The notes: generated by a model not told the origin, from the sequence alone. A stretch of DNA of 64,000 nucleotides from Loripinus fragilis (GCA_964019695.1 OZ026515.1:140799549-140863548), one strand, 5' to 3'; counted from the first letter of the stretch, positions 1 to 11,186 are shown. Made by a program: numbers and translations.

Positions 1-170
1 GATGGTCCAACATTGAATGCTGGCTTGGCAGCTTTGTGATTGTTCAGGGGATCCAGACCAGTATTGCTATGAAACCCTATATTTTTGTGATTTTTCAGGG
101 GGGGGGGGGGGGTCCGAACCACCTGTCACCCTCCCCCTCTGGATCCACACTTAACCCGCTGAAGTCGATT
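1..170 (+). repeat. Dispersed repeat G, copy 1, with poly-G run
   Basis: A segment reading '...gaatgctggct...tttcagggg' followed by a long G run near 99-112 recurs in the same orientation at about 30,720-30,850, where it also ends in a poly-G run followed by a C-rich stretch. It is cut by the window start. No coding potential is recognised. The homopolymer length is likely variable. Confidence 0.6.
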
Positions 171-1002
171 AAAACTAAGTTTCGGTCAGAAAGCGCATTT
201 CTGAAGTTCCATCAAAAAGCCTTAAACTACATTTTTTCCAAAGATTCACAATTTTAGGACACATTTTTTCGAACTAATCAGATTTGTCTGTATAATATAT
301 AATACAGATCAACATCTTTTAACACAAGCTGCCGATGACCCGTCCAAATTTGATGTGATCATACCAAATGTTATAAAGATGTACTTTAATCATACAGTCG
401 AATCTAAGTTCAAAGCCCAAGGGATCAGATGTTTTATTTCGAAGTATCGAAGGTTCGAATTATAAGGAGGTAGACTTAGAATTTATACCCCCCCCCCCCC
501 CCAAAAAAAAAAAAACTGATTATGATCAGGCAAGATATATGTTTTATAGATTATGTTTAAAACACTTCATAAATAAGCCCTATTTTCTGAATCCATTCAT
601 TTCGAATAAGCGAGCATTTCGAAAAATTCGAGTTTGATATTTTAATATCATGAACTGTCTCCGTTGTGCACAAGAAGCTTTATCTACTTGTTTCTACTTA
701 AGTACGTTGCTACAGTGGTGAATGATTTGGTGAAACTGCCCTGCTTTGCAGGCTTGTCTGAAACTTCTCTGCTCGCAGATGCGATATGTGCTATAATAGC
801 ATTGAGCTGGCCAATGTGTGTTCATGGTAATTACATCAGAAAAAAAGTCATAAGCGATTATTGAATTATATATGCGCTGTCCTGCTAGAAAGAGCAACGG
901 CAATTATATTAGGAAATAAGTATTATATTAACCGCATCATGGAAAATTTTTCGCCTGCTAGCCGATTGGATCCAGAGTCAGAACAGGTCGGAGTATAGAT
1001 CG
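171..1002. other. Non-coding stretch, no gene seen
   Basis: AT-rich sequence with a C15-A13 homopolymer junction at about 488-515. Short open frames on both strands lack codon bias, splice context or recognisable motifs. Nothing else can be supported. Confidence 0.5.
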
Positions 1003-1004
1003 TA

Positions 1005-1217
1005 GGGTAAAGTCGGGTATATTCGGACAAACAGCTAAATTCGGATAGCGACCATGTTTGTTTCATAATTCAAATATTGTAATAAAAAATAAATTAACTA
1101 AGCAGACGGTGAAAATCCTGATGAGACGGCTCATAAGGAGCCGTCTCATCTGGATTTACACTGTTTGCACATGTGTGACCGAATTTACCTGATGTCCGAA
1201 TTTATCCGACTTTACCC
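1005..1217. mobile_element. MITE with about 40-bp TIRs and TA target duplication
   Basis: The left end (from 1005, GGGTAAAGTCGGGTATATTC) and the reverse complement of the right end (to 1217, GGGTAAAGTCGGATAAATTC) match over about 40 bp with a few mismatches. TA dinucleotides flank both ends (1003-1004 and 1218-1219), as expected for a Tc1/mariner-type insertion. The interior holds a perfect 13-bp hairpin (1120-1132 with 1138-1150, GATGAGACGGCTC stem), which belongs to a fold-back family seen repeatedly in this window. The 213-bp element has no ORF and is non-autonomous. Confidence 0.8.
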
Positions 1218-1317
1218 TAGTGACCTAAGTGAGTAGTTTGGAATAAGCGAGCGGTTACATCGTAGCGGTGCATCAGCAAGAGAAATGCATCTTAACGACG
1301 TTGCCTAAATTTTATCT

Positions 1318-1593
1318 GTCATGATCAAAGTCATATGGAGAGACAAGAGCCCAAGTCAATCGAAACTGCCTCAGCCAATTCCGCGAATTCCGTGGAATCA
1401 GACCACGGATGTACATCGATGATCTACTTTGATAACGCGGGTGATAACATGACGCTGACGTTATATATCTAGACGCTGACGTCACGGAAACCATGTTAAC
1501 ACAATAACAAGTGTGTTTGCAGCAAAACATTCGGCTTAAATGAAGTGTATGTATTTTCAATAAAATATCGCAAAAGCGATATTTTATTGAAAA
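1318..1593 (+). repeat. Dispersed repeat F, copy 1, ending in a perfect hairpin
   Basis: The segment around 1370-1540 (cgaaactgcctcagccaatt ... acaataacaagtgtg) is homologous, in the same orientation, to about 22,180-22,395. Copy 1 ends in a perfect 18-bp inverted repeat: 1554-1571 pairs with 1576-1593 around an AAAA loop. In copy 2 the equivalent place is imperfect. It is probably a non-autonomous element whose terminal hairpin is preserved here. Confidence 0.65.
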
Positions 1594-1623
1594 AACATAA
1601 AATTCATTAATTCTTAAGAAATG

Positions 1624-1762
1624 AATTCGATTTTTGGAAGTTTCATGGAATCATGAATACTTCGGGTCTCTTGCAAAATAAGTGAAGCCCGAAGGGCTTC
1701 GCGTTAACTTTGCAAGAGACCCGAAGTATTCATGATTCCATGAACCTTCCAAAAATTGAATT
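1624..1762. repeat. Long fold-back hairpin, about 54-bp arms
   Basis: Bases 1624-1677 are the near-perfect reverse complement of 1709-1762, with about three mismatches. The 31-base spacer holds its own small hairpin (GAAGCCC/GGGCTTC, 1685-1701). If transcribed, the RNA would form a long imperfect hairpin. No coding content. It lies 30 bases after the terminal hairpin of repeat F and may belong to a compound fold-back element. Confidence 0.8.
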
Positions 1763-2404
1763 TATTGCTTATATTTAGATTTTATATTATCAGTCAAATT
1801 TCAATTTTCAATTTTCACCTAACTTGGCTGGTTTTCCAGACATTTTGAATTAAATCAGACATAACGTAGGGTTTGGAATAGCCAAAATGCCCAATTCCCG
1901 CGCTTAACGTCATGGCGATACGTGTTCAACGTCACGAAAACGTCAGTAAACAAGCAACGTTATTGGATGGACTTGACGTTAGCTCGCTCAAATGGCGTGT
2001 ATGTGGGTGTGGCTTAAATCGATTTGTTCATGAAGGTATGAACCACAACTCAAATGTAAAGGTTCATTTAAAGACTCGCAGTGGAAATGTAAATATTGCT
2101 GATTAAACTTTTCGAATATTCAGAATAATCGATTTTAATAGAGCTGAACCCACATGCTACAGAACTAATTTTCCGTACGCCAGTTCCGGCTAACAAAATG
2201 GAGCTTTTCGATAAAAAGTACTACGCGTAATGCTCCTTACATACACCGAGTCATGATTCGATTATCGCATTGTGGCGGACTTTCCCGAATGGAGCCCCAG
2301 TAGGCATACAAATGCAGGCCACTATCGGTCCGCAAGCAAAACGCCATTCAAATATATAATGCTGAAAAGATGTAAACAGTAGTAGGCCCGCGCTTATGAC
2401 GAAA
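1763..2404. other. Non-coding stretch with MITE debris
   Basis: Contains a 65-codon open frame (1912-2106, +) with no recognisable domain or splice context, and at about 2320-2350 a short match to the 'ccactatcggtccgc...aacgcc' fold-back family seen complete at 22,050-22,105. No gene is supported. Confidence 0.4.
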
Positions 2405-2419
2405 TAATAATGAAAACAT

Positions 2420-2483
2420 TAATGGGATTCGACCCTGTACATAATGGAAAAATAATCGGCGACTCTTCTTACTGAGCTACACA
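2420..2483 (-). pseudogene. Degraded tRNA-like sequence
   Basis: Read on the minus strand, this has an A-box-like TAGCTCAGTAAG followed about 40 nt later by a B-box-like GGGTCGAATCCC. No complete acceptor stem or clear anticodon loop can be folded by eye, and the B box lacks the usual TT. It is at best a tRNA relic or the head of a decayed SINE; chance resemblance is possible. Confidence 0.25.
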
Positions 2484-2644
2484 TTCTGAAATAAATAGTT
2501 TTCAAAACCAAAACTGAGTTCTGAATATGCCACCCAAATGTTTTGATGTTTACAAACAAGCAAAAATGTAAACATAGCCGTTACTGCTAAAAAAATGAAT
2601 CTTGGCAGAACTATAGTGGATACGGCGTTGTGTGTTGAATTAGA

Positions 2645-3400
2645 AGTAAGTAAGGGTGCAAAGATCAGGAAACGATACAATCAAGTGCCACACCTGACCC
2701 AGGATACCAATGGGAAAGTGACAAACTCACAGCAGACACCACAAACGAGAGCCAAGAGGTCAGCCCTTTCCCAGCAGGTGACCACAAAGCACATATAAAC
2801 AGACGTGCACAAAGACATAGCAAACACAAGACAGAACAAAAGCATAAAAGATCCACAAAAGAAGTGCCGCTTTGGAGCGGACAGTAAAATATTTTCCTGG
2901 AGGGCTTAAACCGGTTTAACGGCGCCAACCTCACCCTTAATTCAGATGTGGATCAAGACAAATAGATATTTGGTTTGCATGAAAGACCCCTAAATTATCA
3001 ATGCATCATCTCCTAAAACATATAAATCAAGATATAACAAGGAGATAAAGCAAAGATAAGGACTCAACAGTAAATAAAACTGAATACCGGAGCAAAAGAA
3101 ATCCAACAGGTAAACCCCGGTGGGCCCGACAAACAGCCAAAGCATCAGGCCCCTACCATCTCATCAATAGGTAAGTCTTTAAGTCGGAACCACCATAGAG
3201 TCTGAAGTCCGACCCCCCGCGTGCAATTAAAGAGGGAAGCAAAGTTGCCAACCGTGATTGGGTTGACTACCAAGCATGCAGTCTGTTGCAATACATTAAT
3301 GTTACAGCCAATCTTTTTATAATGGGAAATTATTTTAATGAACTGCGCTGAAAAATTATTAGAACAAACAATCTTCTTCAATTTATACACCAAGACACCA
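2645..3400 (-). mobile_element. Retroelement family A, copy A1, 5'-truncated
   Basis: On the minus strand this copy begins inside the C-terminal RT-ORF segment (about 3145-3400, encoding ...KLKKIVCSNNFSAQF... and ...GCNINVLQQTACLVVNPITV...) and runs through the 3' UTR to a terminus reading TGCACCCTTACTTACTT. It matches copies at 27,505-28,255 and 60,330-61,055 nearly throughout. Sharp 5' truncation with a shared 3' end is the expected product of target-primed reverse transcription. The RT part is intact for only about 80 codons, so the copy is dead. Confidence 0.85.
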
Positions 3401-4520
3401 TAGAAATCAGGTTCCGAAAGTCCTTGGCGAAAGAGAGATTAAAGTCCAACTTGGAATTTAGAAATCAAATCATAGTATCGTCTTTAAAATTTTAAAAAAG
3501 TTTTGCGAAGTTTATGATACCGATAGCCTTGTTAAAGAAGTTTCTGAGTTAACAATTTATTGCGAGTGTTGAAGTCAGCAACATAGCTAGAAGCTCTAGC
3601 AAAACGAATGAGTTGAGAGATCGTTGGTTCAGTCCCTCAAGGGGATCTTTTTTTGTATACTTGTTTTGCTCCTTTGTCTGAATATTGCTCAAAGCATCAA
3701 AATTTCATGTTCTATTGTTATTTTTTTAAATCATTTTGTTGAATCAAAGTGAAGCTCCAATTCCGCGAGGCTTATGCACAAGTCATTTGTAACCACGGCC
3801 CCAAGACCTAGGGGAGGTCGAGGGATAGCAGGGCAAATGAGCTTTTTGTTTTACTTTTGCATTGTCTCCACAGTGTGTGGGTAATTCGAGGAATAAGATA
3901 TACCAAGGCAAACATGACAGTGCAATGTAAAGCATACTAGACTACGGGGCAAACAGCCATGGTTTCATCAGCTTGCTGTCCCCGCTGTGTGGGGGTCATA
4001 ACCGGGAGCTGCATATAAAATATCTAAATCCCTACTGTTCCTCGGGACTGAGACGTTGTTACAAACGACACTCACCTAGTATTCTCTATATATTTGATTT
4101 CGGGTGAGACTAAAGCATCCTGCAGAAAAGTAATGTGCCACTAAAATGTTTAGGAATATTACAAAATCTATACAAAGCTCTTTATATTTTATCTCTCGCC
4201 GACATAAGTAATACCTTACTCACTGAGATGAGGATATAATCTGTTCTATAAAATATCAATTCTATTATTAAACTTTCTTGTCTATTACATGTGTGTATGT
4301 GCTCTTTTTCGTCAATTTACGATTATTTGAGCTATAATACGAGATTCTGGTACTTAACGCATCGGCGAGCAGCAAATGATCAGACAAGCCTGCATATGCA
4401 CAAAGTCTCCCCACAGCTTTCCTTACACACATACTTAGAGTTTGGAAAGGGATGAAAGCTCAGACAAAATAAAACACTTTTAGCCCCACTTGATTGCTGC
4501 ACACACTGTGAGTTTACGCA
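3401..4520. other. Non-coding stretch
   Basis: No exon is supported. At about 4069-4095 it carries GACACTCACCTAGTATTCTC, the same terminal motif found at the ends of repeat C copies near 8543 and 44953, so part of 3,760-4,100 may be another, diverged member of that repeat superfamily. Confidence 0.4.
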
Positions 4521-4522
4521 TA

Positions 4523-5714
4523 CACTGAAGGACTTTAAAAACGCAAAAATCGAAATTCATAAAATTTACAACTTTTTAATGTATCAATTTTATTGAGATT
4601 TGGCAAAAATAAACATCAGTATGTCAAGAAAACATGACTTTAAATTTCATATCAAAATGATAAATAATTTTAGAACATTAGTCTATCAAAAGACGATACC
4701 CTTAGATTCTAAAGCTGCAATTTGAAATTTGCTTTGATTTAACTTTAGTGTAATAAAATATTTTTATTAAAAATCTGAAACAAATTACCCTTGGAGCCCT
4801 GCTATTCGTCTGGCAGTGTTGGTAGCCAACCGGAAAGGATATCGTCGATGTAAATATCTTCTATATAATCGGCGTTAGCTGCCGTCTGAATGTCGGTCGC
4901 CATACTTAGTTGGCTAGGACTGTGTCGACCTTTAACTGTCCTAGTAGCCTGGTAACAATCTATGAGGTGCTGTATAGCTGACGGATGGCAATTATATAAT
5001 ATCTGACGACGCCAGAAACTTGTTAACGTTCCAATTGCGCCAGGTCGTTCATGTTCAGACAAACGTGGCACGAATAATAAAGCTATAAAACTAAATCTAC
5101 TGTGATTTTTATACATGTACACCTACAAGCTATATGCGAAATGATAAAATATTTGCTCCATTGATTCGTGGGGACGCCACGTGCAAAAAATGGTAAATCA
5201 CAGATGCGTGGCTGGTGGTGGCCATTGTCTATCAAAACACGGGTTTTAGGTATAGATAGAGGCAGAGTGTCATTTCCAGCCGATTGAACTTGATTGATAG
5301 CAAGAGGTTAATTACAATTATAATCTATGTGAACTGAGCATAGGTGATGCTATATGTGAGAAACAGGGGTGTGACGGATGTGCATTGTCCTTCCGTCACA
5401 TTCACTGTTTCCCCCGTATACAGCACAGGTAAGAGAACAAATTAATGGTTTCATATTTTAGACAATAGCGATAACTTAAACAGTGTGCACTGTTTGTATT
5501 TGCTATTTGCATATATGTACATAGTTTGTTTTTCATATGTTTTATGTTCAGAGGGCCACATGGTAGAATGGCTTTCATGTCAAATGTATCACCCTCTTGA
5601 AATATAGTATAAATTAAAAGTATAAATAAAAAAAACTTGCTAAAGAAGATTTAAAATGTTCTGGTTTCAAAAATTAATAATTTTCATTTTTTGGGTTTTT
5701 AAAGTCCTTCAGTG
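4523..5714 (-). mobile_element. Decayed Tc1/mariner-type transposon
   Basis: A 20-bp perfect terminal inverted repeat, CACTGAAGGACTTTAAAAAC, opens the element at 4523 and occurs as its reverse complement ending at 5714; weaker similarity continues inward for about 15 more bases. TA dinucleotides flank both ends (4521-4522 and 5715-5716), the Tc1/mariner target duplication. The 1.19-kb length is close to that of autonomous Tc1-like elements, and the interior carries a minus-strand fragment resembling a transposase DNA-binding domain, but no full-length transposase frame remains. Inactive. Confidence 0.8.
4897..5050 (-). pseudogene. Tc1-like transposase HTH fragment
   Basis: Inside a 106-codon minus-strand frame (4802-5122), roughly residues 25-75 read ERPGAIGTLTS, then CHPSAIQHLIDCYQATRTVK and GRH. 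The pattern resembles the paired-like helix-turn-helix of Tc1-type transposases (R..aIGmL..G, S.iqRLi.RYq.TGtVkdRpRsG). A few residues around FWRR look deleted or scrambled, and no DDE catalytic domain follows in frame. The enclosing TIRs and TA duplications support the assignment independently. Called from memory of the family; a profile search would be decisive. Confidence 0.5.
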
Positions 5715-5974
5715 TATACGATAACTACTTTGAAAATATGATGAACTGGTTCATATGAACATCTGCGTTATAAACTCACAACTAAAGGAAAGACAGATCA
5801 ATCTGGAATTCCTCCCATTCTGATCAGAGTGTTTTCCATAGGCACAAGGTATAGCTTGTGAACGGTTTTCTAAATGCGCCTAGCGAGGACTTTTATTCGC
5901 TGCCACTAACGTCGAATATGTCGTAGGAAGACAGGCATTTGATTAGACTTATACCAGTTTTCTTCTTATATATA

Positions 5975-6560
5975 TGCCGGTGGGTCGGACTTCAGACTTT
6001 ATGACGGTTCCTACTTAAAGAGTTGTCTATTGATGAGATGGTAGGGGCCTGATGCTTTGGCTGTTTGTCGGGCCCACCGGGGTTTACTTGTTGGATTTCG
6101 TTTGCTCCGTTATTCAGTTTTAATTAATGTTGAGTCCTTATCTTTGCTTTATCTCCTTTTTATATATTGATTTATATGTTCTGGGAGATGATGCATTGAT
6201 AAGATAGGGGTATTTTATGCAAACCAAATATCTATGTGTCTTGATCCACATCTGAATTAAAGGTGATGTTGGCGCCGTGAAAACGGTTTAGGCCCTCCAG
6301 TAAAATATTTTACTGACCGTTCCACGGCGGTACTTCTTTTGCGGATCTTTTATGGTTTTTTTTTCTGTCTTGTGTTGTTATGCCTCTGTGCGCGTCTATT
6401 TATTTGTGCCTTGTGGTCACCTGCTGGGAAATGGCTGACCTCTTGGCTCTCGTTTGTGGTGTATAACTGCGATTTTGTCACTTTCCTATTGGTATCTTGG
6501 GCCAGGTGTGGTACTTGATTGTATCGTGTCCTGATCTTTGCACCCTTACTTTTAATATTT
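5975..6560 (+). mobile_element. Retroelement family A, copy A2, 3' UTR fragment
   Basis: Begins at the last codons of the RT frame (CCGGTGGGTCGGACTTCAGA) and continues through the family A 3' UTR to GCACCCTTACTTTTA. It aligns along its length with copies at 27,680-28,255 and 60,500-61,055. It contains no usable coding sequence; the element is 5'-truncated. Confidence 0.85.
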
Positions 6561-7229
6561 GTGAGACATGTTCTAAATACATGTACTTGAGTTCTCTTAG
6601 GCTAAAGAACGAGAGAGGGTTGAAGATGATTTTGTACTATACTGAACAAAATTTCTAAACCGCCAGTTAGCAAAACACATTTTTTCAATATAACTCATTT
6701 ATTATTAAACTGTTTGAAATGATATTTGACACAGTATATTTGGGCACATGTATGCTTCGATTGAACATAACGCAGTTTGATTCAATAAGGGTGTTCATTT
6801 ATGCGTAACGATAAGGTACTTATACCGGCTTTGCACGTGACACACAAATGCTAAATGTTTTTTGCCATACCTGTACTCCTATTTTCATCGACAACTATCA
6901 GACAGCTTTATTTTATCACGAAAATACCAACGTTTGGGTTGCATGAGTATAAAGTAGAGGGGTCGGGTTGTGGGTTCAATCAAAAATGGGGCCTCGCTGA
7001 GACTAATTCATAATTTATCATAAAGTTTGACATGTTTTAATAGAGCCGAAAGTTTACATCACAACATAGCGGTCATTTTTCATTTTTGCACTCGTATGAC
7101 GAGAAAAATCGACAAAAACTGAGTTTTACGTATGTCATAAAATGTCCTGTATAGTCCACCGTACTTTTTTGTGCGGAGATGTACAAATACCGCATTGGAA
7201 CGTCGGAAATGTCGAGATTGGTGTGCAGT
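6561..7229. other. Non-coding stretch, nothing recognised
   Basis: AT-rich sequence without supported exons, repeats or hairpins. Confidence 0.4.
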
Positions 7230-7590
7230 AAACGGTTAATGGGTGATGGATGTTTCACTAATTTTGAAGACAAAAACATTTCATCACCATAAACGCATTT
7301 CTGTGTTCTTTTAGGCCCTATGGGCCTCCATAGGAGCACTGAATTGCATGAAAATTGCTACTTTATTACAACATAAACACGATAGTGTTCAATAATGTCC
7401 ATTTACAGCACCAGAAAGCTTCAGTAATATTGTGGACAAAACATGTCATCCCCATAAAGCATTCTTGTATTGTTTTATGTCATATGGGCTACCATAGGAA
7501 CATTGTGGAATACATGAAAATTGCTACTTGATAAAATCGAAACCCAAAACTGTTCAATAATGTCCATTTATAACACCATAAAGTTGGTGT
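7230..7590 (+). repeat. Degenerate tandem duplication, about 166-bp unit
   Basis: The stretch around 7319-7410 ('gggcctccataggagcac...', 'catgaaaattgctac', 'gttcaataatgtccattta') repeats at about 7486-7575 with moderate divergence, and 7250-7320 resembles 7430-7490, giving two full units and part of a third. Function unknown. Confidence 0.6.
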
Positions 7591-8204
7591 TTTTCACTTT
7601 AGGGCCCTGGAATACTCGGTTTTTAAACGATGATTTCAAATTCTAGCATATGTGTGAAAATGAAATGCGATGGTGCCTTTATACAGTCTTTCAACTGAGC
7701 ATGTTATTTTCAATTTATGAAAATGAAATTTTGACTGGTTCTGTTTAATTGATTTTCCCATATTGAGTGTAAATTTTAGTCATGTATGTATCATATATTT
7801 TAAGATATATGAGATAATATCGAGTGGCGGTTTGGAAGTTTCGCTCAGTATATATTATATGAAATAAAATAAAATTGGCACTGAAGACTGTGTATCTGTC
7901 TAGCAATGGTTGGAATACTCTGTAAATACCCCTCGTTAATATGAACAAAATATCGTAGACTAATGTTAGACTACTACTTCTACATAGGCACAGACTCACA
8001 AGAGCATTCGCTTCTCGCACAAACCAAGTGCAGACTTTGTTTATCAAGATGGTAATGTCATTGTCTCAATGATATAGAATGCTTGAGCGGTACCACTAAC
8101 AAATGCAAGCTTAAGCATTTAAGACGACGGTGATATGCAGGTTGATGTGGGACATCAATCATCACAAGAGGTTTAGTATTTTATCCTCCATATATCCCTT
8201 TTTA
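7591..8204. other. Non-coding stretch, nothing recognised
   Basis: A 100-codon minus-strand open frame (7745-8047) has no domain, coding-like composition or splice context. No gene supported. Confidence 0.35.
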
Positions 8205-8570
8205 TCAGTCACCCCTAATATTAACTGAATTGCTTCAACATGACCTAATAAACGTTTCCTATTTCACGGCATGTTACCTTTATCAGGTCATGATGACGTT
8301 GCACTTTTTGAATGACGTCGCTTATGACGCTGAATAAACACAAACATCGAAAAATACGTCATGATAGCTAGTTAAAAGAGTGTTCAACAATGGGTAAACT
8401 GATAAATAGAGTACCAGGTTCGCGTCTTTTGATATCAAGTTTTACCAGGCTCGGCTTTGAGCACGCTTGTTGAATCGCTCGGCAAGCCTCGCGATGTCAA
8501 CAAGCATTCTCAAAGCCTTGCCTGGTAAACTTGATATCAAAAGACACTCACCTATTATTCTCTATATATT
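8205..8570 (+). repeat. Fold-back repeat C, copy 1
   Basis: About 360 bp homologous to 44,625-44,995 (same strand) and 36,652-36,975 (opposite strand). The right third is a large hairpin, 8424-8545: GTCTTTTGATATCAAG at one end and its complement at the other, with about 50-bp arms and a few mismatches. The left part carries 'gaatgacgtcgcttatgacgctga'-type sequence shared by the copies. No ORF; a non-autonomous mobile element is likely. Confidence 0.7.
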
Positions 8571-9264
8571 TTCTTGGAAGGGTTGTTTATTGGAGCTGAG
8601 ATATGTACACTATAACAAACATCTGCTCCTTGACATCACATCAATAATAAATGACTTTGTGACTTTTTCTAGACAAACATTTATCTTTCACCAACATTTA
8701 TCTTTCGTTTGTCTCAGATATTGGGAATACTTATAAATGACAATAAATTGCTCAACAAAATAAAGAAATATATTGGCCTCATCTATAAATCGGGTATACA
8801 GTCAAGTTTAAAAAAATCGAACTCCAATTTTTAGAAATACTAGCTAATCCGAAAAAAATTTCGGACACTATGGATTTAGAGAATAGGGCCTATTTATGAT
8901 ATAAATGTAGTTTAAATACTACATGTATCTATGAAAACACATGCTCCCTGAGACGTTTCTTTGACGAACACAAACCATATGTTTGATGGAAAAAAACTGA
9001 CAATAATCATTTGGGGGTTATATTCTTATGTCTACCTCCCTATAACTCAAACTTATGATACTTCTGGGCAATACAATTTCTAGTTCCTGGGACTTTGAAA
9101 TCATTACGAGATTGGACTGTAGAAGGACGAAGGAAGCATGCTACACGAGACACTAATATGACATTTTTGGGTTATGTAACTCTAATAAATTGCATGAAAT
9201 GATCTTCATTAAATGAAGAAAAACACGTGACCATGTACATACTACCAGAGTTTGAAAACTCTTC
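8571..9264. other. Non-coding stretch, nothing recognised
   Basis: No exon, TIR or tandem repeat supported by eye. Confidence 0.35.
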
Positions 9265-9503
9265 TGCAACAGTGCTTATCAAAGCCAGTATTTTATGATA
9301 TACTTTTGTAGCGTTATACAAAAGGATCGTCGGAAAGCTTAATTTTCCTGGTCAATTCAAAAAGATAATTAAACGTTATAAAGTGGGATATAGCATGGAT
9401 GATATTATGCGAAGTCAGCATGGTTGGTTATAAACCCAATCACAGTTTATAGCTATGGTTCTAGCCTTAGACTGAATGACGACCCTGACCTAAAACTTCC
9501 ATC

Positions 9504-9504
<1 letters not shown>

Positions 9505-9600
<96 letters not shown>
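9505..9600 (+). repeat. (GT)48 microsatellite
   Basis: Uninterrupted GT dinucleotide run of 96 bases inside family B copy B1. The open frames across it (poly Val-Cys, poly Thr-His) are repeat artefacts. Confidence 0.97.
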
Positions 9601-9601
<1 letters not shown>

Positions 9602-9747
9602 GCTTGTCTTTGCTAGGCCCACCGTGACTCACCAAGATATTTCTTTAGCTCTACCTGTATGTGAGTTAAGAGCCCGTTGCTTGTGAAATCATAGCAGTTA
9701 TTTTGATTTGATTGTTTCCCTGTGATGATATATTGCATAAGGTGTCA

Positions 9748-9905
9748 TTAAACTAGGAGATTCCGACAGTGAGGTCATATGTTTGTGTACTAAATTTAAG
9801 TTATCAGTAGATCTCATACAGTTATTGAAAGTTATAACGGGCTTGGGATCTACCATACGTCACTGTCATAAACTGTGTGTGGAATATTAGGACACCTCCG
9901 TGACA
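9748..9905 (+). repeat. Dispersed repeat H, copy 1
   Basis: Homologous in the same orientation to about 15,098-15,260: both carry 'agattccgac', 'tactaaattt', 'cagtagatct', 'acagttattga' and 'cttacgtc/catacgtc' in the same order. Copy 1 sits between the two parts of retroelement copy B1, so it inserted into it or was carried with it. Confidence 0.6.
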
Positions 9906-10482
9906 GCTGAACATTATTTGTGTTTTAACGACAGCGACATTTCGGGCGAAGATTATATCTAAAATATATCTAAGCCCCCCCCTCTATCCCTGGTGGCATC
10001 GGCTAATGTCCGTTCTAAAGTCGTGGCTCTGTTGTTGTTGATTCGCTTGTTTATAATTGCTCCCATCATATTGTGTTCAGTCCTTGTAGTACATTGTATC
10101 CTTTCTAGTTTTGCAATCATCTTGCTGAGGAACAGAGAGAGATAGCTGCTATACTTTAATTGTGTTCTGGCTGCCGTCTGGCTGTCTGTGTTTTGTGTAT
10201 CTTCCTCAGGTTCCCCTCGATCGATATATAGATTTCCTGGTCATACACACTTGATGTTTTCAAAATGACCAAGAATTGTCAAATTCAAAGATACCAGACA
10301 AAGGGAAAGATCACAAGATTACAGAATACGTATACTAACAATTCAAATATTAAAACAAAACGTAGTTACGAAGTCTAATACCAATATTACAAGACTTTAT
10401 GTGAAACTCATCGCCTATATAGCCTATGATTTAAATCAGTGATTATTTGGTTGATAAATCACTGCACGTCCTAGCGGGACGG

Positions 10483-10781
10483 CATTCGGCCGCCAGTTTG
10501 ATTTTATGACGCCAAGTATCACAGACAACCTTGCCATATAGGTATAAGACGACGTAACTTGTTTTTACAACCAATGAATTTTTAAAACTTCGAAATAAAT
10601 TCGTGCTGACAGTGATTTTGTGCTTAATAAATCACTGTCCGTCGGTTAGTCGTAAGCGAAAAATTTGGGATTTACCCACTTTTAACCACTTACCTGTAGC
10701 CAATATGTTAAGGAAAAACCAATGACAGTTGGAATCTGTTTCTTAAGTTGACGTCATAAAACTCAAATTGGTCGCCGAAGG
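10483..10781. mobile_element. MITE with imperfect TIRs
   Basis: The left end around 10,484-10,515 (CGGCCGCCAGTTTGATTTTA) and the reverse complement of 10,748-10,780 (CGGCGACCAATTTGAGTTTT) align with several mismatches and the shared core TTTATGACG. The interior includes a short self-complementary CAGTGATT...AATCACTG segment at 10,609-10,640; a similar one lies just outside at 10,434-10,475. No ORF. Confidence 0.5.
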
Positions 10782-11186
10782 CAGATATCTGCAAGTATTT
10801 TATTTAAGCCAAGCTTCAATGATTAAAGTACAGTACACTTCCAAATGGTAAAACCCTCTGTACTGATAGTTTCGGTGCATTCAAAAATTATGAAAACCCT
10901 TTTATAATGTTTGTATTCCATAATGTCTGCCTTTGCAGATTTATTGCCATATTGGGCCAGGTTGGCATTTTCTTCGCAGATTTGTAGAAGACATTTTCTA
11001 GGTGCAATTACTGTAAAAGGGGTGTAGTGAAACTAACATAAGCAATGACCAGGTCAAGTTTTTAGTAAAAAAAACATATTAATGCAAAAAATAATTGGTT
11101 GTGAACTTTCAGTAAAGAAGGTTGTTACATTTGGCGTGGTACTGTATCGTAAATTTCATTTTGCATTTTGCTGAATTGTATATTGA
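10782..11186. other. Non-coding stretch, nothing recognised
   Basis: No supported feature by eye. Confidence 0.35.

Larger units (their letters stand above)
9265..10260 (+). mobile_element. Retroelement family B, copy B1, nested insertions
   Basis: From about 9320 the plus strand encodes a broken C-terminal RT segment (RIVGKLNFPGQFKKIIKRYK-like, then a frameshifted NPIT...YSYGS) homologous to the family A C-terminus. It continues into the family B 3' UTR and ends near 10,255 in the shared terminus 'tttcctggtcatacacac'. A (GT)n expansion at 9505-9600 and the dispersed repeat H at 9748-9905 interrupt it. Dead copy; the frame is broken by shifts and stops. Confidence 0.7.

Noticed and set aside
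9424..9635. Open frames of poly Val-Cys / poly Thr-His
   Set aside because: They translate the (GT)n microsatellite; no protein is implied.
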